A stretch of DNA of 64,000 bases from Drosophila miranda (GCF_003369915.1 NC_046675.1:15562001-15626000), one strand, 5' to 3'. Positions 24,101 through 35,797 are shown, counted from the first letter of the stretch. Numbers and translations: made by a program. The notes: generated from the letters alone by a model not told the origin.

Positions 24101-24306
24101 CGAGACAAATTTCCTATAGGGATGGACAGGAAGTATATAGACGTAACTTTCAGCAAAGCAATTTCGCTAAGGGCTTTAGCGCAAAGTTAGCACCAACCTT
24201 TATAAAGTCCCGAGTGCGCAGGAAGCTAGGAAACTGCTATTACGAACTTGAAGATCTTCAAGGCCGCCTTGTAGGCAAATTTCATACCAAGGATATAAAA
24301 CCTTGA
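21047..24306 (+). CDS. pol: Retrotransposon Pol: protease, reverse transcriptase, RNase H, integrase
   Basis: Open through about 1,090 codons in the -1 frame relative to gag, and expected to be made only as a Gag-Pol fusion. Aspartic protease: MDTGAS with the catalytic Asp codon at 21343. Reverse transcriptase: SIDLKDAFWQIPL, VMPFGLTNAP and the YLDD active site at 22231-22242. RNase H: HCDASHTGVGAVL and ITDHASLKWLM. Integrase: an HHCC zinc module (HEDPLCAHSG through NCHICKTTK) and catalytic residues Asp (23491), Asp (23671) and Glu (23776). By my count the last two are 34 residues apart. The C-terminal part ends 71 bases before the 3' LTR. No stop, frameshift or active-site loss is visible. 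The frame is also open upstream of 21047, but with no AUG there. Confidence 0.95.
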
Positions 24307-24361
24307 CATGAATTGTTACAAGCGCGGATCCCACTTTGGGTGTCCCACCCCAAGCGAGATT

Positions 24362-24377
24362 TAAGTGGGGGGGATTA
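24362..24377 (+). other. Polypurine tract
   Basis: AAGTGGGGGGGATTA directly abuts the 3' LTR start (TGTAG at 24378). This is the expected priming site for plus-strand DNA. Confidence 0.75.
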
Positions 24378-25830
24378 TGTAGTGCGCTTGTTGTAAGAAA
24401 AAAATTGTTTGCATCGACGTCTTAATTTTCCCTAAAATTATGCTACGCGAATAGGCTAAGTCTTCTGTTGGGTCCAAGAAAGCTAAGCTTTTAACACGCC
24501 ATCTACTGGGTGCGCTTCGTCACCGTGGGCTGCCCATATTATTTTGTTTGGCTGACGTTTTAATCGGCCTCCTCCTCCCACTGTCATTTTGACAAATCGA
24601 AAAAGAAAAAGGGAAGAACGAGGGGATGAGGCCTTGATTTCCGGGAGAAGCAGCGGTCTCTCTCCTCGTGGTATCCGAACAGTACGGACGTACTTATCCA
24701 GCTCAAAAAAAAAAAAATTAATAAAAGGTAAAAATCAAATAAAAGTTCTTGGGAGACCAGCACGATCCGCCGGCCTTTCGGAAGAAAGACCCCATCCACC
24801 CAGACGAGAAACCAATCCCCGATCCACGGTGCAGAGGATGGTGCGAATTTTCTGACGATCGCCCCAAAGCGGGCCACCGTAGAGTTGGGAAGCTCCACCC
24901 AACGCCCCAACGCCCTCCGCCAACGCGGTCCACCGTAGAGTTGGGAAGCTCCACCTAAAGCCCCAACGCCATCCACCACAGCGAGCCCTTCAGCAGTTCC
25001 CGAGCTTCAGCGCCGACAGAGAGCGGCCCCTCAGCCGTTTCCGAGCTTTAGCGCCGGCAGCAGCGAGCTCTTCGCCGCCCCAACGCGAGCCGTCGCGACC
25101 GAGAGTGAGCCATCCAGCCACCGGGCCAAGAGCCTTAAACAAAAAGTGCCAAGTGATCTTCCTTGCCAGGAATAACCAGACCCGTCCAAGGAAAAAGAGA
25201 CCCTGACCCGAATTTTTTTTGTCACCGTGCTTCGCCCTAACCTAAAAGCCAGATCATGACATGTGAAGGTTAAATGTATTAAATAAACCCCAACGGAACG
25301 GGCAGAACTCGTATGATGCTCTTGTGGCCCATTGTGCGTTTATTCCCAAAGAACTTATGTGCGCTTGTTAGGCCGTTGACCCCTTTGTGCATATAAAACG
25401 AAACCAGCTGCTTGGAGCTTTTTCCGTGCGCCCACACCTTGGTCTATGGATCAAGACCTACCCCAACGAATCTAAATAAACGAATAAATATTGAATAAAG
25501 TATAAAATATAGAAGTTAAAGATGGAATAATTTGATTTATGAACTATATATGCTCAAAAAAAAAAAAGCCCTAAACAAAAAGAAAAAGAAGATCAAGATA
25601 ATCTGGTGTTAGCCGTGGTCATGCGTGTGCATGTGTGTGTGCTCTCTCTCTAAAACTTACAGGTATTCCCCTCGCCGAAAGATCTTTTGGACGTGGCCGG
25701 AACATGAAAGTACGTAAGTGAACAAACTCCCAGTTAACGTTTATAAACTTTTAACATAAAGAGACAAAAGAAAAAACCATACATGAGCCCGGTCGCCCGT
25801 AGTCTTTGATTTTTCCCTAAATTATGTTGG

Positions 25831-25869
<39 letters not shown>

Positions 25870-26773
25870 TTGTAAAGAGGCCTTAAGCCCACGCAAAGCT
25901 CAAGAGCTTTGGAAGCTGTAAGCTTTAGCGCAGATCAGCGGCAGCAGGTGCTTCACACCTATGCGACGGTGATTAGTTACCCTTACTTCTGCATTAATAC
26001 AAAAATACCGAAAATGAAGAAATCTTAAATTACAAAAGTTCCTACTTAAATATTCATTATTATTGTTATTATTCGTTAAATTATTCCCAGTACCCTACCA
26101 CCTGTTTTTGAGATCATATATTTTATTCCTATTATTTAAAATTATTATTCCTATAGTTTTAATTCTCTTATTGCCCTAGCTTATACTCACCCCATAACTA
26201 TATATCATTTTCCTTCTACCCATGTATTTAGCTTTAGGCACTATCGATAAAAATAAATATTGTTAAAGATTTGGAAATGAATTGTTAGAAGATTTTTGTT
26301 TAGGAGCCATGCAGGGATCGATGAGGGAGAGTGAGGTATGACCCCCGGCGAGAAAAGGGATCATCCATAAGCCATATTTTCTTCGGAATTAGGATGATCA
26401 AGGTTGGGAGGGCCATGGCTGTTGCATCCAACACCAGCACAGCTACCCGTCGGTTCGGATATGCAACGCGGAAGCCCACTTCCCTGTCCCCTTAATTCCT
26501 TTGTCCCTTCTAATTCCCCCAGCCTCCTCATCCTCCTTCCCCAACCCCCTAACACTAGTCATACGGTCATACGCAGGGTATCGCACGCGAAAAAAATAAT
26601 AATAAGATAAGGTATCGACGCGAGCACGTATAGGAAAGGACCAGTATAGGAACCCCCCCATACTACCGATCATACAGCCGGAGCCAGCGCGTGCACCAGT
26701 CCTGCCCGATACACCCCCGACCAGCTCGAGTGGCACCGCCACACACAACAATCGTTGTATGTGATATGCTACA
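24378..26773 (+). repeat. 3' LTR (2,396 bp)
   Basis: Same start, end, length, internal tracts and encoded minor frames as the 5' LTR. No difference was found in the portions I compared. The LTR is followed by the AGGG duplication at 26774-26777. Confidence 0.95.
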
Positions 26774-28121
26774 AGGGATGGTAAAGGGCGGGGTCTCGCG
26801 GCTAACACTACACGAAACTTTGCAGAGTTCGGTGGCTGTTCGTGCTTCTGTTTCTGTTGCTGTAATGACAACAGCAAGAAAGACTCAAGTTTCAATCTAG
26901 AAATATTTCAATTAAGTGGCCCAAAACTTTGCACTCGCCCCAGATCCCCTACTAATGCGCCCTGCCATCGCTGTCAGTCCTGTGTTGTGTATGTGGCATC
27001 CACAGGCAGCGACGAGTGGCGAGCGGCGAGCGGCTAGCGGGGCTTGTTTGAAATTTACATTTAATTACATATTTGAATTTGAAATTAAATCCCTCCCACC
27101 TCTGTCTTTTGGCTGCTGTCCACTGCGGGTTTTGTCCATTCTCTTTCGGCTTATCGATCTTCCTGCATCCTGCCAGTTGGTCATTTGCGGCCAGTCTTTG
27201 GCTCGTTAAGCCAAGCCATTTAGGAGCCGGAGCCCTGGTGGGTCGACGAGGTCCTGGAATTCATATGCAAATGCCATAACAAATCGAATTGAATCGAGTA
27301 CGGTTGGGCTGGGTAGTGAAAGGCGATTCGGTTGGGGATCTAGCAGGAACAACAATTGGGCAATGATAATTGAGGCAGCACTGCCTGCCGCATAAATCAG
27401 CTCTCGGCTCTGTGGTCTCTCTATGGGCCGATTCATAGCCAAATCATGCACTGGAAACAATTTGGCAGGCCAAAGTCTAGCGCAAATTGATAAATGCAGA
27501 AAAGGGCTGTCACTGTACCACGCCATTGGGGCAAAAAGTGGAAGACGAAGCATCAAAAGCCGCACAAAGGATGGAAAATAAAACGGAGGCAAAGGCGGAG
27601 GACGGCAACGGCAACGGCAACGGAATTCAAATATTTGACCAAAATGCGTCAAGTTCTTGCGCTGCCTGCTCAATGGCCCAAACCCAAAGACCCAAACTTG
27701 GCGACTCAAGTATGCGCCACAGCATTAACAGCCCCGAGGGCGCCAATCATGGGGAATGGGCCATGGGGCAAGGAGCAGAACCATCGGGGTCGAGGTCGTC
27801 GACAACTTATTGTGACGGGAGAAGGCAAGTCGATGCGAAGGCAAACGGGAAAGCAGCGTCAAGTTTTGTAATTCCTGAATGGAAATTTAATAAAGCGAAG
27901 AATGCCAAGTCCGACCGGCCACATCAAAGCATCTCCTGGTCTAGGTCAAGAGCGCCACTGCCCCTGCCACTGCCTCTTCCCATCCTCCCATAACCCAAGA
28001 ACTAAGAGAAAGAATTCCAGCATTGAGCTTATTTGAATGTTATTGCAACTATGTTGGTCGATTGCCCTCGTCTATAGATTAAATAAGGTATTAAATACTG
28101 GAATAGAAGTGCAGTTGGCTC
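26774..28121. other. Intergenic spacer right of the retrotransposon
   Basis: No convincing gene. Open frames on both strands near 27,200-27,990 have low-complexity translations, lack an AUG-led conserved core, and overlap each other. It contains a GGCAAC hexamer run near 27,607-27,630. Confidence 0.55.
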
Positions 28122-28694
28122 CTAGGCTGTGGCTGGTGCAGCAGGGCTGGCGGCGGCCGTTTGGCGAGCCTGCCACTCGTCATCGATCAGCTTGAGCTCG
28201 TTCTTAGCGCTGGTCAGCAGGGGCTTGACGCAACGGATCTGCAGCCAGGGCAGGGTGGCAGGGGTGCTGCAGCCGGCGATCGCCTCCTGGGAGTTGGCCA
28301 CCACATCCTGGACACGTTCGGCCAGATCGGTGGGGAAGTTGGGCTGGCTGAGCAGACGCTCGGCCTCCCGCTGCAGCACCACAGACTGGAAGAACGATGA
28401 GATGGAGGCACCACCGAAGGGCGGGGTTGGAGCAACTGGAGCTCCAGCTCCTCCTGCACCTGCACCACCGAAAAGTCCGTTCAGAAAGGGATTGAAGGCG
28501 GCCGCATAGGGATTGGCTGCCGCGAAGGGATTGATGGCAATGCCGCCACCGGCAGATGGTGCCGCCTGTGTATGGAGGAAAGTATTGTTGTTAAATTATC
28601 CACCGGAATCGGAATTATCTCCCGTAAGTCCAATCCTCACCTGGCTGTTAGCGCAGGCAATGCTGGCCAAAAGTAGAACAATTGCGAATTTCAT
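28122..28694 (-). CDS. Small secreted Ala/Pro/Gly-rich protein, unknown function
   Basis: Two exons on the minus strand: 28694-28641 and 28565-28122, with a 75-base GT...AG intron in phase 0. The product is 165 residues. Exon 1 is a complete signal peptide (MKFAIVLLLASIACANSQ). The mature protein has a flexible Ala/Gly/Pro/Phe stretch (residues about 19-70, with repeats such as NPFAAANPYAAAFNPF). A charged, probably helical domain follows (SSFFQSVVLQREAERLLSQP...), with two cysteines (AGCSTPATL and IRCVKPLL) that may pair. The tail is Ala-rich. A TATA box lies 71 bases upstream of the start codon. I do not recognise a family. Gene structure parallels the secreted-protein gene at 15.1 kb. Confidence 0.85.
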
Positions 28695-28764
28695 TTTCTT
28701 CTGAGTGGGGGCTCAGTCGTTTGGGTTTCGGAGAGACTAATGCTTCAGTGGACTCTGGAAGGGG

Positions 28765-28772
28765 CTTTTATA
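28765..28772 (-). promoter_or_regulatory. TATA box of the secreted-protein gene
   Basis: TATAAAAG on the minus strand. A TTAGTCT initiator-like sequence lies near 28738, about 30 bases downstream, giving a leader of roughly 45 bases. Confidence 0.75.
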
Positions 28773-28943
28773 CACAATTAAAAACAAGATGCGATAGTCT
28801 TATCTCTACCATATCTACGTGGCTACCGCGATTGAACTGATTTACATGTTCATTGTTTGTTTGGTTGAGCCCTCCATACGGGGGTTATCTTCAAAGATAA
28901 AAAGTGGGAAACAAGAATGTTGTAAAAGTGCCGCCTCATGCGA

Positions 28944-28951
28944 TGACGTCA
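28944..28951. promoter_or_regulatory. Perfect CRE palindrome TGACGTCA
   Basis: Full consensus binding site for CREB/ATF-type bZIP dimers, about 175 bases upstream of the TATA box of the secreted-protein gene. Use in vivo is inference. Confidence 0.5.
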
Positions 28952-29206
28952 TGGCTTTTATTAATATTAACTTAGATAAATATCTTTGATTTAATTGCAT
29001 TTTTCAATTAGTTTCTGTTAAGGATTTGCGCGGGAAAATGTTACATTGATCAATGTTACAGGCTCTGTTACAAAGTTAACAGTTTTCCTTTAACAGTGTG
29101 CTGGAGATACCGCCAAGATTTGAATATAAAAGTTATGTGTTATTGGGATACATATTAGTGTTCCTGAAATCATTTCTGGCGGGGCTTCCTATTTGGGCAA
29201 TCTTGG

Positions 29207-29551
29207 CTATCTTGGCTCCTTGGCGTTTTCCTTGGACTCGTTCTGCTCCTGGGCCTCCAACAAATGTTTAACCGTCTCAGCGATGAAATACGGCAAGTAC
29301 TGATCCTGTGGGAAGATACATGAAAAGCTGGCCAAAAGTCTGTTCTCGAAGGGTATTACCTGCTCGAACCGTGACTTCTCGAGAGGAGTGAGGGTCTGCC
29401 AGGTCTCGAGGGCATTATTTACCAGCTCCTGAGGAGTCCAATCATAGTCAATGCAGGCGTGCCGGAACTCCCGCAGGAAATTGAATGGTGCCCAACGTGT
29501 AATGAACACGTCGCCGCAAGTGCAGTAATTGGATTCGTTTGTTTTTTCCAT
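29207..29551 (-). CDS. Small HMG-box-like (MST-HMG type) protein
   Basis: Read from the first AUG at 29551. A 54-base stretch (29359-29306) has a GTAATA donor and CTTCCCACAG acceptor and is probably an intron. Its length is a multiple of three and stop-free, so both forms are in frame: 96 residues spliced, 114 unspliced. Spliced exons are 29551-29360 and 29305-29207. The sequence WAPFNFLREFRHACIDYDW...LVNNALETWQTLTPLEKSRFEQ has the FLREFR start and the W..L(S/T)P..K.RF core of the short HMG boxes in fly protamine-like sperm chromatin proteins. The remainder is a helix and a charged Glu/Lys tail. It lacks the very basic tails of protamines. Family by motif only. Confidence 0.6.
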   Translation of the reverse strand: MEKTNESNYCTCGDVFITRWAPFNFLREFRHACIDYDWTPQELVNNALETWQTLTPLEKSRFEQVIPFENRLLASFSCIFPQDQYLPYFIAETVKHLLEAQEQNESKENAKEPR

Positions 29552-30800
29552 GATAAAAAAAAGGCGGATCAAACAAAATTATATCCTAAAATCTAAGATA
29601 TAGAATTTTTTGTATTTGATGTTGATTTTAGGTGCCCTTAGAAACTGAGCAGCTTAGAATAAATGAAAAATTTAACATACAAAATTGATGGGGAAATCAA
29701 AGGATACTTGGTAATCTAATTTTATTTTTTGTTCGCGGTTTTAATAGCCTTTCATGGACGACGCTGCATCTCTCTACTAGTGGGAATTAGTACTAAAGGT
29801 TAGACTTTCATTTTCGTAGGACAGCCAACGATACACCAAATTGAGTCCAAAAGAAGCAGCAGAAAACCAAGCGAGCAGCCAAGGCCAAACCAATTTCCTA
29901 ACAGAGCTATATTGTACGCACATATATGCGAATATGTAGTTTTTCGGCAGTTAATTCATTTTAAATAGTGAAATTGCTAACTTAAGGCAGAAACGTTGTT
30001 GTTGTAAGCACATTATTCAAAAATTCGTACACTTCCTACGGAAATGGTGACTGAAAAGCATTTAAAAATAACTCAAAGCTCTCTTTTAAAAAAAACCCCC
30101 ACTTTGGCGCAACTTTCGAATCTGTTATTGGCAGTATTGTTCAACTATGAAACTACGTAACGTAACTACATAGATATGTAGTTGACATGTGTTGCAATGA
30201 ATAAATCTTGATATTTTGGTATATTTTATCGATAAGATTGAAGATGATTGAATTCTTCACTCAAAAGTAAATAAACTTATTTCGTATGCTCGGCTCATAT
30301 GTGTATGTATGAGTAAGTAAGAACAAAATACAAAACAAAACGTAAGAAGTTCAAGAATTTCTAATTTTTTTTATCGATTTCAGAATTTATGTCTCTTTTT
30401 ACAAATATACCGTACATATACTGACGAATTCAAGTTCTATTATAATTTGTGAAAGACAGCAATTAACCCATTGTTGACCAGTGTTGAATACTCTCCACGA
30501 AAATAATGAATCTTTGACAATTTTAGCGTAGTTCAGGTGAAAGATATCGTGGTAATATGTTTGCAATTGTAAAGGGAAAGGATAGGATAGGATGGATCCA
30601 CAAGAAGAATTTACAAACAGTAATATATTTCGCGGTTTTAAATAGAGGGGGCTTAAGTGGGCTAAGTTCGTTTTATTCATGTACACGGTTAAGATATTGA
30701 TTTTGCTTTGGTGCGGAGAGGAAAACTCGAACCCCCCAGTCCCCAAAAAGACAGAGGGAGAAATAGTAGTAACGACAGTCCTTCAAAAATTACGCAGCCC
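29552..30800. other. Spacer between HMG-like gene and endophilin A
   Basis: AT-rich, with no coding sequence supported. It contains DRE-like TATCGATA at about 30,228 and TATCGAT near 30,373. A 38-bp sequence at 30404-30441 recurs near the Mpc1 promoter (54160-54197). Confidence 0.55.
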
Positions 30801-30829
30801 AAGGTTCTGCAAAAAATCGAAGCTAGGTG

Positions 30830-31426
30830 AATCGCATTCAGAAGCGCAGAGCAGAGCAGAGCAGCTAGAACGTGCAGTGCAGGCTAAGCGAGTGAAAGTG
30901 CTGGAGAAAAATTAGAACTCGAATTAATATTCTCTTGCCTTTGACGTTTGTGACACAGCCTCCAACCACACACACCCCCACGTACTCACACACGCGCGCA
31001 GTCGAAGAAGCACCTCCACGGAAGCACCCCCACAGCAGTAGCACCAGCAAAGGCAGAGCCACAGCCACAGCAACCGCGACTGCGACTGCGGAGACCAGCA
31101 GCAACGCTACCCAGCCAAAGCATAAAGTGACGAAAAGTGCACGCCGCGTAAGTCTTCCAAACGTTAAAAATAGAAACGCGCAGCTAACATAGCAAACGCC
31201 TCAAATTATCAATTGATATCGACATTGAAATTGAGTCTCTCTCGGTAAAAGCAGGCAAGTCAACTAACTCAACCAACCCGTTCACAGCAACCGCGTCGTC
31301 GTTGAAGCACAGCACAGCAGAGCAGAGCGGCGCACAAAAGCTGCAGCAGAAGTAGCAGGCGGACAACCCAGGTCCGATCCACATTTCCATTAGCGACAAG
31401 AGGCGGGGAGAGAGAAAAGCATCAAC
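30830..31426 (+). other. EndoA: Endophilin A 5' untranslated exons and intron
   Basis: AUG-poor, CA/GC-rich leader typical of fly neuronal genes. A donor (CGC|GTAAGT, exon end 31147) and an acceptor with a good branch site (CTAAC...TTCACAG, exon start 31288) define a likely 140-base intron. The cap site is probably near the GCATTCAGAAG stretch around 30,835, but it is not fixed by the sequence. Confidence 0.5.
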
Positions 31427-32536
31427 ATGGCTTTCGCTGGACTAAAGAAGCAGATCAACAAGGCGAACCAGTACATGACGGAGAAGATGGGTGGCGCCGA
31501 AGGCACCAAGCTGGACATGGACTTCATGGATATGGAGCGGAAGACGGACGTGACCGTGGAGCTGGTGGAGGAGCTGCAGCTCAAGACGAAGGAGTTCCTG
31601 CAGCCTAATCCGACGGCACGGGCGAAGATGGCCGCAGTCAAGGGCATCTCGAAGCTGTCGGGACAGGCCAAATCGAATACGTATCCACAGCCCGAGGGAC
31701 TGCTGGCCGAATGTATGCTGACTTATGGTAAGAAGCTCGGCGAGGACAACAGCGTGTTTGCGCAGGCGCTCGTCGAGTTTGGCGAGTCGCTGAAACAGAT
31801 GGCCGACGTCAAGTACTCGCTGGACGACAATATCAAGCAGAACTTTTTGGAGCCCCTGCATCATATGCAGATGAAAGACCTCAAGGAGGTTATGCACCAT
31901 CGCAAGAAGCTGCAGGGCCGGCGCCTCGACTTCGACTGCAAGCGTCGCCGTCAGGCCAAAGATGATGAAATTCGTGGTGCCGAGGATAAGTTCGCCGAAT
32001 CATTGCAATTGGCACAGGTAGGCATGTTCAATCTGTTGGAAAACGATACTGAACATGTCTCACAATTGGTGACTTTTGCTGAGGCACTATACGATTTTCA
32101 CTCTCAGTGTGCCGATGTGCTACGTGGCCTGCAGGAGACGCTGCAGGAGAAACGATCCGAGGCTGAGAGCCGGCCACGCAATGAGTTTGTCCCCAAGACG
32201 CTGCTCGATCTGAACTTGGACGGCGGTGGCGGCGGCCTCATTGATGACGGCACGCCGTCCCACATTAGCTCGAGCGCCTCGCCGTTGCCCTCGCCGATGC
32301 GCTCGCCCGCAAAGTCGATGGCCGTAACACCATCGCGCCAGCAGCAGCCCTGCTGCCAAGCCCTCTACGACTTCGACCCAGAGAATCCCGGAGAGCTGGG
32401 CTTCAAGGAGAACGACATAATCACGCTGCTCAATCGCGTCGACGATAATTGGTATGAGGGTGCCGTCAATGGTCGCACCGGCTACTTCCCGCAATCCTAT
32501 GTACAGGTGCAGGTCCCCCTGCCCAATGGCAACTAA
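31427..32536 (+). CDS. EndoA: Endophilin A, BAR and SH3 domain protein of synaptic vesicle endocytosis
   Basis: Single coding exon, 369 residues, the usual length. It bends and senses membrane at nerve terminals, and recruits synaptojanin and dynamin for vesicle recycling. The N-terminal amphipathic helix (MAFAGLKKQINKANQYMTEK) that inserts into membrane is present, followed by the crescent-forming N-BAR coiled coils to about residue 245. A Gly/Ser/Pro linker follows (residues about 265-305). The C-terminal SH3 domain covers about residues 306-365, with the ALYDFDPENPGELGF start, a W in DDNWYEG and the GYFPQSYV end. The AUG context (CAACATGG) is good. All expected elements are present and the frame is intact. 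Confidence 0.97.
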   Translation: MAFAGLKKQINKANQYMTEKMGGAEGTKLDMDFMDMERKTDVTVELVEELQLKTKEFLQPNPTARAKMAAVKGISKLSGQAKSNTYPQPEGLLAECMLTYGKKLGEDNSVFAQALVEFGESLKQMADVKYSLDDNIKQNFLEPLHHMQMKDLKEVMHHRKKLQGRRLDFDCKRRRQAKDDEIRGAEDKFAESLQLAQVGMFNLLENDTEHVSQLVTFAEALYDFHSQCADVLRGLQETLQEKRSEAESRPRNEFVPKTLLDLNLDGGGGGLIDDGTPSHISSSASPLPSPMRSPAKSMAVTPSRQQQPCCQALYDFDPENPGELGFKENDIITLLNRVDDNWYEGAVNGRTGYFPQSYVQVQVPLPNGN

Positions 32537-34020
32537 AGCCGACTTCCTCCCTCAACCCTATCAAATTGGCTGAAGTCGTAGATCATGGTGGAGAACAATA
32601 ACCTTAATGTTGGTTTCGCCATTAGAGGCGCAAAGTTTGGCAGCACACATACATATAGTTGATTAGATGCGGGTTACTACGGTTACGATACGATTATACG
32701 GATATGTTTACGGCTTAGCTAGCTAGCATTCAGCACATTCACGTGGCCATAAACGACATTTGCATGCAGGCAGACCATATAAACCATATACGATTATCAT
32801 ATAAAAGAAACAAAATTTCAAATTGCGAAAATCTTACCAGTTGGCAACACAATAATTACAAAAACTCAAATGAATTACAAGTTAAATTAATATTGTACGT
32901 ATAACAAACTAAATTTACAAGTGTTACAAGCGAAAGGCGATTTCCTTACGTTTTCCATTTTATTCTTCGATGTCAGCAATGTTGTTCCAACTCAATTCGA
33001 GCTCCTAATGCTAGGATCCACAATAGATGCAGGCGTATCTGCGATGTTCTACTCCACAAACAGGTACTCCGTAGAACATTACGGACAGTAAGCACTCTTG
33101 TTAATGAATTAATTAGTTACCCATACTCATAGTGATTTCAGAGGCAGTCCCGATGATATTGTTTCCAGTTTGTCTCCCTCTTTCTTCCAACTCTTAACCA
33201 AGCCCATCGTTCGTTGTAATTTAAACTCTCTATCCATGCGCTCTCTATGCGGGGGAATCCCTTTACATTGTAAGCTAACGCTACCTATCCACATCATATA
33301 CCCAAGCATATTTATTGGATACTACCCAAATACCTAACTATACCCATATTTGTGCGACAACAATACTCCCCCAACACTATTCTATTCAATTATATTCTAT
33401 TCTAAATGGCCTACGGAATACCAATACCAATACCGTTCTCGATGTTCGTTGTAAAATTGTAAGAAAAATTCAAGATTCAAGGATAAATCAAAACAAGTTT
33501 GTATCCTAACTTTTGCTCCTTTTTATGTGTGTTGTTTTTTTGTTATTTATATACATAACTATTATATATATAAATGAAATCAATATTTATTAAGCGTATT
33601 ATCTACATGTATATTTATTATTATGTATTTATTATAAATTATACTGAGCAGCAACGTAATACAATATAAAACAATTAACGAGATGATAAACTAAACTAGA
33701 AGCAAAGTAAATGTAACAGAATCCTCCTAAACAATACCAACCATGCATACATATACGGATTATAGATATATATATATATATATTATATAACTAGTTAAAC
33801 GATTTCCTGAAGGATGTTGATGTTGATAATAACTCTGTAAACGTAAACGTACACGTAAGCGAAACCAGTCAAGTCAATCGAAGCATAGCAACACTTACAA
33901 AAAAACCTACTAACTAAACGCGTTTAATAACCGCAGATATAGATCAATATATGCATAGAATATATGTATTTAAATTGAATTGAAAGATGGAACCCAGAAC
34001 AGAATGAATAAACAAACAAA
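32537..34020 (+). other. EndoA: Endophilin A 3' untranslated region
   Basis: AT-rich sequence with no frames. Several poly(A) signals are possible; AATAAA at 34007-34012 is a good candidate. Later AATAAA copies (for example near 34,510) could extend the transcript. The exact end cannot be read. Confidence 0.5.
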
Positions 34021-35797
34021 CCACAAACAAATTTAAAATTATTAAAATAGTCTCATGTTGGCATATGTATGAACAAGCTATGCGATCTATACACACACGA
34101 ATGTACATACATATTTATTGTATATGTGAATGCAAAGATATATACAATAATATATTTACGTATAAAGCGAAATTGAATTAAAGAATCCATGCAACTTGTG
34201 TTGATAATAAATTAGTTAAAAGGCAACATAAATGATCTAACAAAAATTATATGGCGAGCGAACATGAAGCACTCGCCCCGCAAATAGGCAGGCAGTCAGG
34301 CCCGATAATTTCCAGGGAGGTGGGTCCGTCTGTGGTGCCCCCCTCCCAGTATCGGAACAAATATGTATTTTATTGATGGCAGAAGAGCAACAATAATAAT
34401 TGTAATCGTGCATTTGTGTGGGCGGAAACTTAAATAATATACAATATAAAATATACACATATAATAATTACGCTAAACTGAAGAACCTAATTTATGCAAA
34501 ACCAAATTAATAAATTTTAATTTTTAATGTGTCTTTCGTTCAAAGTCATAAATGAGAAAAACGCACAACCCAGTTTACTCTTTGGTATTTCCATGTTGAC
34601 CTTAAACCGAAGGCGAGGCGCTTCCGCTTCTGTCCTGCCCCCATTCCACCCCAGCCCAGACCAGCCCCGACCCCCAGTGGCAGCCTTGGCTCAGCCATGA
34701 GGTCTGTGCATGTTGTGTAACACTGACTCGGATGCTGCACGGCAAATGGGAAGGGGCTCTGGCAGCGGCGCCACCAATAAACCAGAGAAGCATTGAAATT
34801 TTCGATTTTCCACACACAGACAGCGAGACACAAAGGCGAGCGAAGCACGACCCACTCCAACCCCCAAAGGCATCCATCCCCCAGCCTGCCTGCCCCACAA
34901 TGGGCATGACATTGTAACGTGACGCATACCACCCCGAAAGTCATCCCTTCTTGACACCCCCAAAGTGGCTGAGGTCGTGCTGCCAGGAACATTTGTCAGT
35001 CTGTGCCGAGTGCTTGTAGGATGCTGCAACGCAACCTTTGAATCATTGGCCTGGGACGGCTTTCATTTCGAAACCATTTGTTATAGTAGCACATAGACTA
35101 CATTTTTGTGGGGCAGTGTAGACACTTGGGAAATGAGCAACAGAAGGCAAGTCGTTCTTGTTGTCAGAACTTTGGATTGTTATACCCTTTTGAAGTGGGT
35201 ATTATACTTTTCCAACGTATTTCCGGCCGCATAGATCAACACCAATACCTTCCGTAACTTACCCGAATGGTTAAGGGATATATTAGTTTTGTGTAGCTGT
35301 GTGTAACAGCCAGAAGTAAGAGTTTTCGACCCCATAAAGTATATATGTATACATATTCTGGATCAGCATCAATAGCCGAGTCGATACAACCATGGCTATC
35401 GGACCTTTTTTTTAAATTTAGGTCTTTGTTAAACTCAAACATTGCTATATAATCTGGCAATATTATTTTATTTCACACAATAAAATACAATAATATGTTA
35501 ATATTGTAAGAGATATGTAAATACCATACAAATGATCGGCTTTGAAGATTCGGCTCGCACAACGAGCTTCAGTATTGATTCAATTGATACCCGGATGAGA
35601 CAGTTATAGTTTCTATTGTTCTATATTTTTGTCGAGCAGTGTATCTCGAAGAGTGAGTAACACCATAAAGTTCAGTTCTCAATGTTATCAGCACTTTAAA
35701 TTGCTCCTTTATTGACTGTGCGATAAGACTGTACATTTTGTAAAATACTTTAGCAAATGAACAAGCTACCAGCCGACTAAGGGGTTGGCTGTAGTGG
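34021..35797. other. Spacer between EndoA and Sgsh, partly repeat-derived
   Basis: No coding sequence is supported. On the minus strand 35467-35472 (AATAAA) is a possible Sgsh poly(A) signal. About 35,170-35,600 is dispersed-repeat DNA and is described separately. Confidence 0.5.
35170..35430. repeat. Dispersed transposon-derived fragment
   Basis: The stretch ATTCTGGATCAGCATCAATAG followed by CCGAGTCGATACAACCATGG is a variant of a sequence I know as widespread in Drosophila intergenic DNA and mobile elements. It is preceded by TTATACCCTTTTGAAGTGGG, also typical of such fragments. I cannot assign the element. Confidence 0.5.

Larger units (their letters stand above)
16286..26773 (+). mobile_element. 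Complete Ulysses/Osvaldo-like LTR retrotransposon (Ty3/Gypsy superfamily)
   Basis: 10,488 bases bounded by two 2,396-bp direct LTRs that start TGTAG and end CTACA, flanked by the 4-bp target duplication AGGG (16282-16285 and 26774-26777). Inside, in order: a primer-binding site, an 820-bp leader, gag, pol (protease, reverse transcriptase, RNase H, integrase) and a polypurine tract. There is no env frame between pol and the 3' LTR. The order RT-RH-IN, LTRs above 2 kb, the total size and a lysine-tRNA type primer site resemble the D. virilis element Ulysses and its relative Osvaldo. Both coding frames are uninterrupted and the LTRs look identical, so the insertion is probably young and possibly still active. 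Superfamily is certain; the family name rests on structure, not on an alignment. Confidence 0.95.

Noticed and set aside
24307-24377. An env gene after pol
   Set aside because: Only 71 bases separate the pol stop from the 3' LTR; there is no room and no frame.
27487-27993. 168-codon plus-strand frame beside the retrotransposon
   Set aside because: It starts at a TTG rather than AUG, is of low complexity, and is overlapped by a similar antisense frame.
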